Positions 6,918-8,352 of a stretch of 8,352 nucleotides of DNA are shown piece by piece (position 1 is the stretch's first letter; the number at the start of each line of letters is the position of its first letter). The position numbers and the translations under genes are program-made. The notes under the pieces are model-generated. The model was given only the letters and a program-made list of their open reading frames with translations. It was not told the DNA's origin and searched no databases. This DNA comes from an uncultured Chloroflexota bacterium. GTDB taxonomy: Bacteria; Chloroflexota; Dehalococcoidia; UBA3495. The stretch lies in assembly GCA_913052545.1 (NCBI GenBank), contig CAJXEF010000099.1, positions 1 through 8,352 of the forward strand, read 5' to 3'.

Positions 6918-7013
6918 ATGATTAAGCCGTTTCCATGCTGACTGTGAAAGGTATGTGAAGACGCCTTGGATGCCTAAGATAGAGTAAATCAGCTCTTTTT
7001 ACTTTCGCAAGAG

Positions 7014-7019
7014 TATAAT
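7014..7019 (+). promoter_or_regulatory. Candidate -10 box for the second transporter gene
   Basis: A consensus TATAAT sits 35 bases before the proposed CTG start and 20 bases before its ribosome binding site, a natural leader length. The -35 position (AGCTCT at 17-base spacing) is poor. Just upstream, AGTAAA (6983-6988) and TTTACT (6998-7003) could form a weak AT-rich hairpin ending the P450 transcript. Nothing else is recognisable in the 131-base gap. Confidence 0.33.
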
Positions 7020-7038
7020 CCTAAAATTCATCGTATTT

Positions 7039-7043
7039 GAGGT
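7039..7043 (+). promoter_or_regulatory. Ribosome binding site supporting a CTG start
   Basis: GAGGT lies five bases before CTG 7049. No ATG or GTG is available in this frame between the upstream TAA (7022-7024) and the first membrane segment, so this site is the main evidence for a CTG start. TTG 7037 overlaps the site and has no ribosome binding site of its own. Confidence 0.6.
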
Positions 7044-7048
7044 ACCCT

Positions 7049-8352
7049 CTGGACCGACTCAATCGCCTAGTCACGCACAATGGTCGCTTCTTTTACGGAT
7101 GGGTAATAGTCGCGGTAATGGCAGTTGTCGGTGCAGTTACCATGGGCATGGGATCCCTGAATTTTGGTTTATATATCAAGCCAATGGGCGATGAGCTAAG
7201 TATAGGTCGCGCATCGTTCGGCTGGGCCTCTTCCGCCAGGAGTGCTACGGGTGCAATCACAGGGCCATTCATTGGCAGGCTTTTAGATAGATATGGTGCG
7301 AAATGGATTCTAGTATCTGCTGCAGTGATTACCGGCCTCTGCATGATTGGCCTAAAGTACACCTCGTCATCATGGCAACTCATAATCATATTCGCTGTAA
7401 TGGGGCTGGTTGGGATGAGTGGTCCAGGATCTTTGGCAACCTCAGTACCACCAACAAAATGGTTTGTTAGGAACCGGGGAAAAGCTTTGGCGTATTCTTC
7501 CGCTGGTATCTCAGCTGGAGCAGTAGTTTTCGTCCCGCTTACGCAAGTGTTTATAGATAAATACACCTGGCAGGAATCATGGGTAATTCTGGCATTTATT
7601 GGTATGGGAATTATCGTGCCGTTGTCATTGCTTTTCCTTGTTAGAGAGCCAGAAGACATGGGTTTGCTGCCTGATGGCGAAAAGACAAGCAAAACATTAG
7701 AGTCTGGTGAAGAAGGCACCCATATAAGTGAAATAGAAAAATCCTGGACGACTCGCGAAGCGATCAGGACTTTTCCTATGTGGACACTTACCGCGGCTTT
7801 CTCAATTTTGTCTTTAGGTATACTCACCCTTGCACTTCATCGTATTCCCGCTTTTATGGACAGGGGTCTGGATCCAAGCTTGGTTTCACTAGCTACAGCC
7901 TTTGATGCGGTGTGTGCCGGTGCGGGAAGTTTCACAGCTGGGATGCTGGTGCGAAAAATCCCTGCAAAAATTATAGGCAGCTCTGCTTTTTTAATGTTGG
8001 CTGTAGCAAGCGTAATGTCCATATATGCCTACGACTTCTGGCTCATGTTTTGGTCTATGGCACTCTTCGGACTTGGTATTGGCACGAATATGTTTAATCA
8101 GAACTATATTTGGGCCGAATACTTTGGTAGGACTAACCTAGGAAGTATTAGAGGGATTGTTATGCCGATAAACCTCTTCATTGGAGGTTTGGGCGCTCCC
8201 GCGGCGGGATATGTGGTAGATATGACCGGATCTTACGATCCGGCATGGTGGACAGGGGTCGCGCTCATGTTAGTAGCTGCTGCTCTCTTTGTTGTTTCAA
8301 ACAATCCAGGTGAGCCTCAGACTGAACAGATTGCAGAATCTCCATATAATGT
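7049..8352 (+). CDS. Second MFS transporter, organic-anion porter-like (3' end beyond window)
   Basis: The frame is open from a TAA at 7022 to the right edge. From CTG 7049 it gives 434 complete codons beginning MDRLNRLVTHNGRFFYGW when CTG is read as Met. It has about 12 hydrophobic segments. Segment 1 starts at FFYGWVIVAVMAVVG (14-28). The segment 2-3 loop carries G-P-F-I-G-R-L-L-D-R-Y-G (72-83), and WFVRNRGKALAYSSAG (138-153) matches the loop and segment 5. The charged central loop is about 199-240. YFGRTNLGSIRG (358-369) is a block seen in the second half of monocarboxylate-type porters. The last visible residues are polar, so the protein is almost complete. The first ATG (7118) would fall inside segment 1 and remove its YGW start, so it is unlikely. 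It is a paralog of the transporter at 4291 but clearly diverged. Substrate unknown; placement after the P450 suggests a shared pathway. Confidence 0.87.
   Translation, partial: MDRLNRLVTHNGRFFYGWVIVAVMAVVGAVTMGMGSLNFGLYIKPMGDELSIGRASFGWASSARSATGAITGPFIGRLLDRYGAKWILVSAAVITGLCMIGLKYTSSSWQLIIIFAVMGLVGMSGPGSLATSVPPTKWFVRNRGKALAYSSAGISAGAVVFVPLTQVFIDKYTWQESWVILAFIGMGIIVPLSLLFLVREPEDMGLLPDGEKTSKTLESGEEGTHISEIEKSWTTREAIRTFPMWTLTAAFSILSLGILTLALHRIPAFMDRGLDPSLVSLATAFDAVCAGAGSFTAGMLVRKIPAKIIGSSAFLMLAVASVMSIYAYDFWLMFWSMALFGLGIGTNMFNQNYIWAEYFGRTNLGSIRGIVMPINLFIGGLGAPAAGYVVDMTGSYDPAWWTGVALMLVAAALFVVSNNPGEPQTEQIAESPYN

Noticed and set aside
7093..7827. 244-codon open frame on the minus strand
   Set aside because: It lies wholly opposite the second MFS gene, whose membrane segments and family motifs are clear. 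Its own translation is low in complexity, rich in Pro/Ser/Ile, and shows no recognisable domain.
1..8352. Mobile element, CRISPR array, phage or toxin-antitoxin system
   Set aside because: No transposase, integrase, regularly spaced repeats, terminal inverted repeats or small paired genes were seen; gene order looks like ordinary accessory metabolism.

Overview
The window looks like free-living bacterial DNA of moderate GC content, gene-dense on both strands, with frequent AGG/AGA arginine and ATA isoleucine codons. It carries enolase-superfamily, SMP-30, P450, metallo-beta-lactamase (MBL) and major facilitator (MFS) genes side by side. That mix and the codon style resemble marine Chloroflexota of the SAR202 type, a group known for many enolase-superfamily paralogs. 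This placement is an inference from gene content; no marker gene (rRNA, ribosomal protein) is present. No rRNA, tRNA, CRISPR array, insertion sequence or phage gene was seen.

Layout. The left edge (1-679) is a minus-strand pair: a DUF4395 membrane protein followed, with a 37-base overlap, by the N-terminus of a probable MBL-fold hydrolase that leaves the window at base 1. A short divergent intergenic region follows. From 790 come a plus-strand zinc-type dehydrogenase (790-1770), a strong hairpin terminator (1795-1826), and a mandelate racemase/galactonate dehydratase-like enolase-superfamily gene (1890-3053). Converging on the latter from the minus strand is an SMP-30/gluconolactonase-family gene (3078-4052). 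A 238-base divergent intergenic region holding an inverted repeat then precedes a plus-strand run: an MFS transporter (4291-5643), a cytochrome P450 (5703-6917) and a second MFS transporter (7049 to the right edge, still open). The second transporter probably starts at a CTG codon just downstream of a good ribosome binding site.

How the genes may work together. Dehydrogenase, lactonase and acid-sugar dehydratase are the first three enzyme types of non-phosphorylative aldose oxidation (sugar to lactone, lactone to aldonate, aldonate to 2-keto-3-deoxyaldonate). Their adjacency suggests a sugar or sugar-acid catabolic locus, although the terminator and convergent orientation show they are not one operon. 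No 2-keto-3-deoxy-aldonate aldolase or kinase is in the window. The two MFS proteins resemble organic-anion (monocarboxylate/oxalate-formate type) porters. They could import the acid substrates or a substrate of the P450, whose redox partners are not encoded here. Two active-site departures are notable: Glu in place of Asp at the first metal-ligand position of the enolase-superfamily protein, and Gln in place of the usual third zinc ligand of the dehydrogenase. I found no clear sign of a wholly new system; the novelty here lies in the combination of genes and in substrate specificity.
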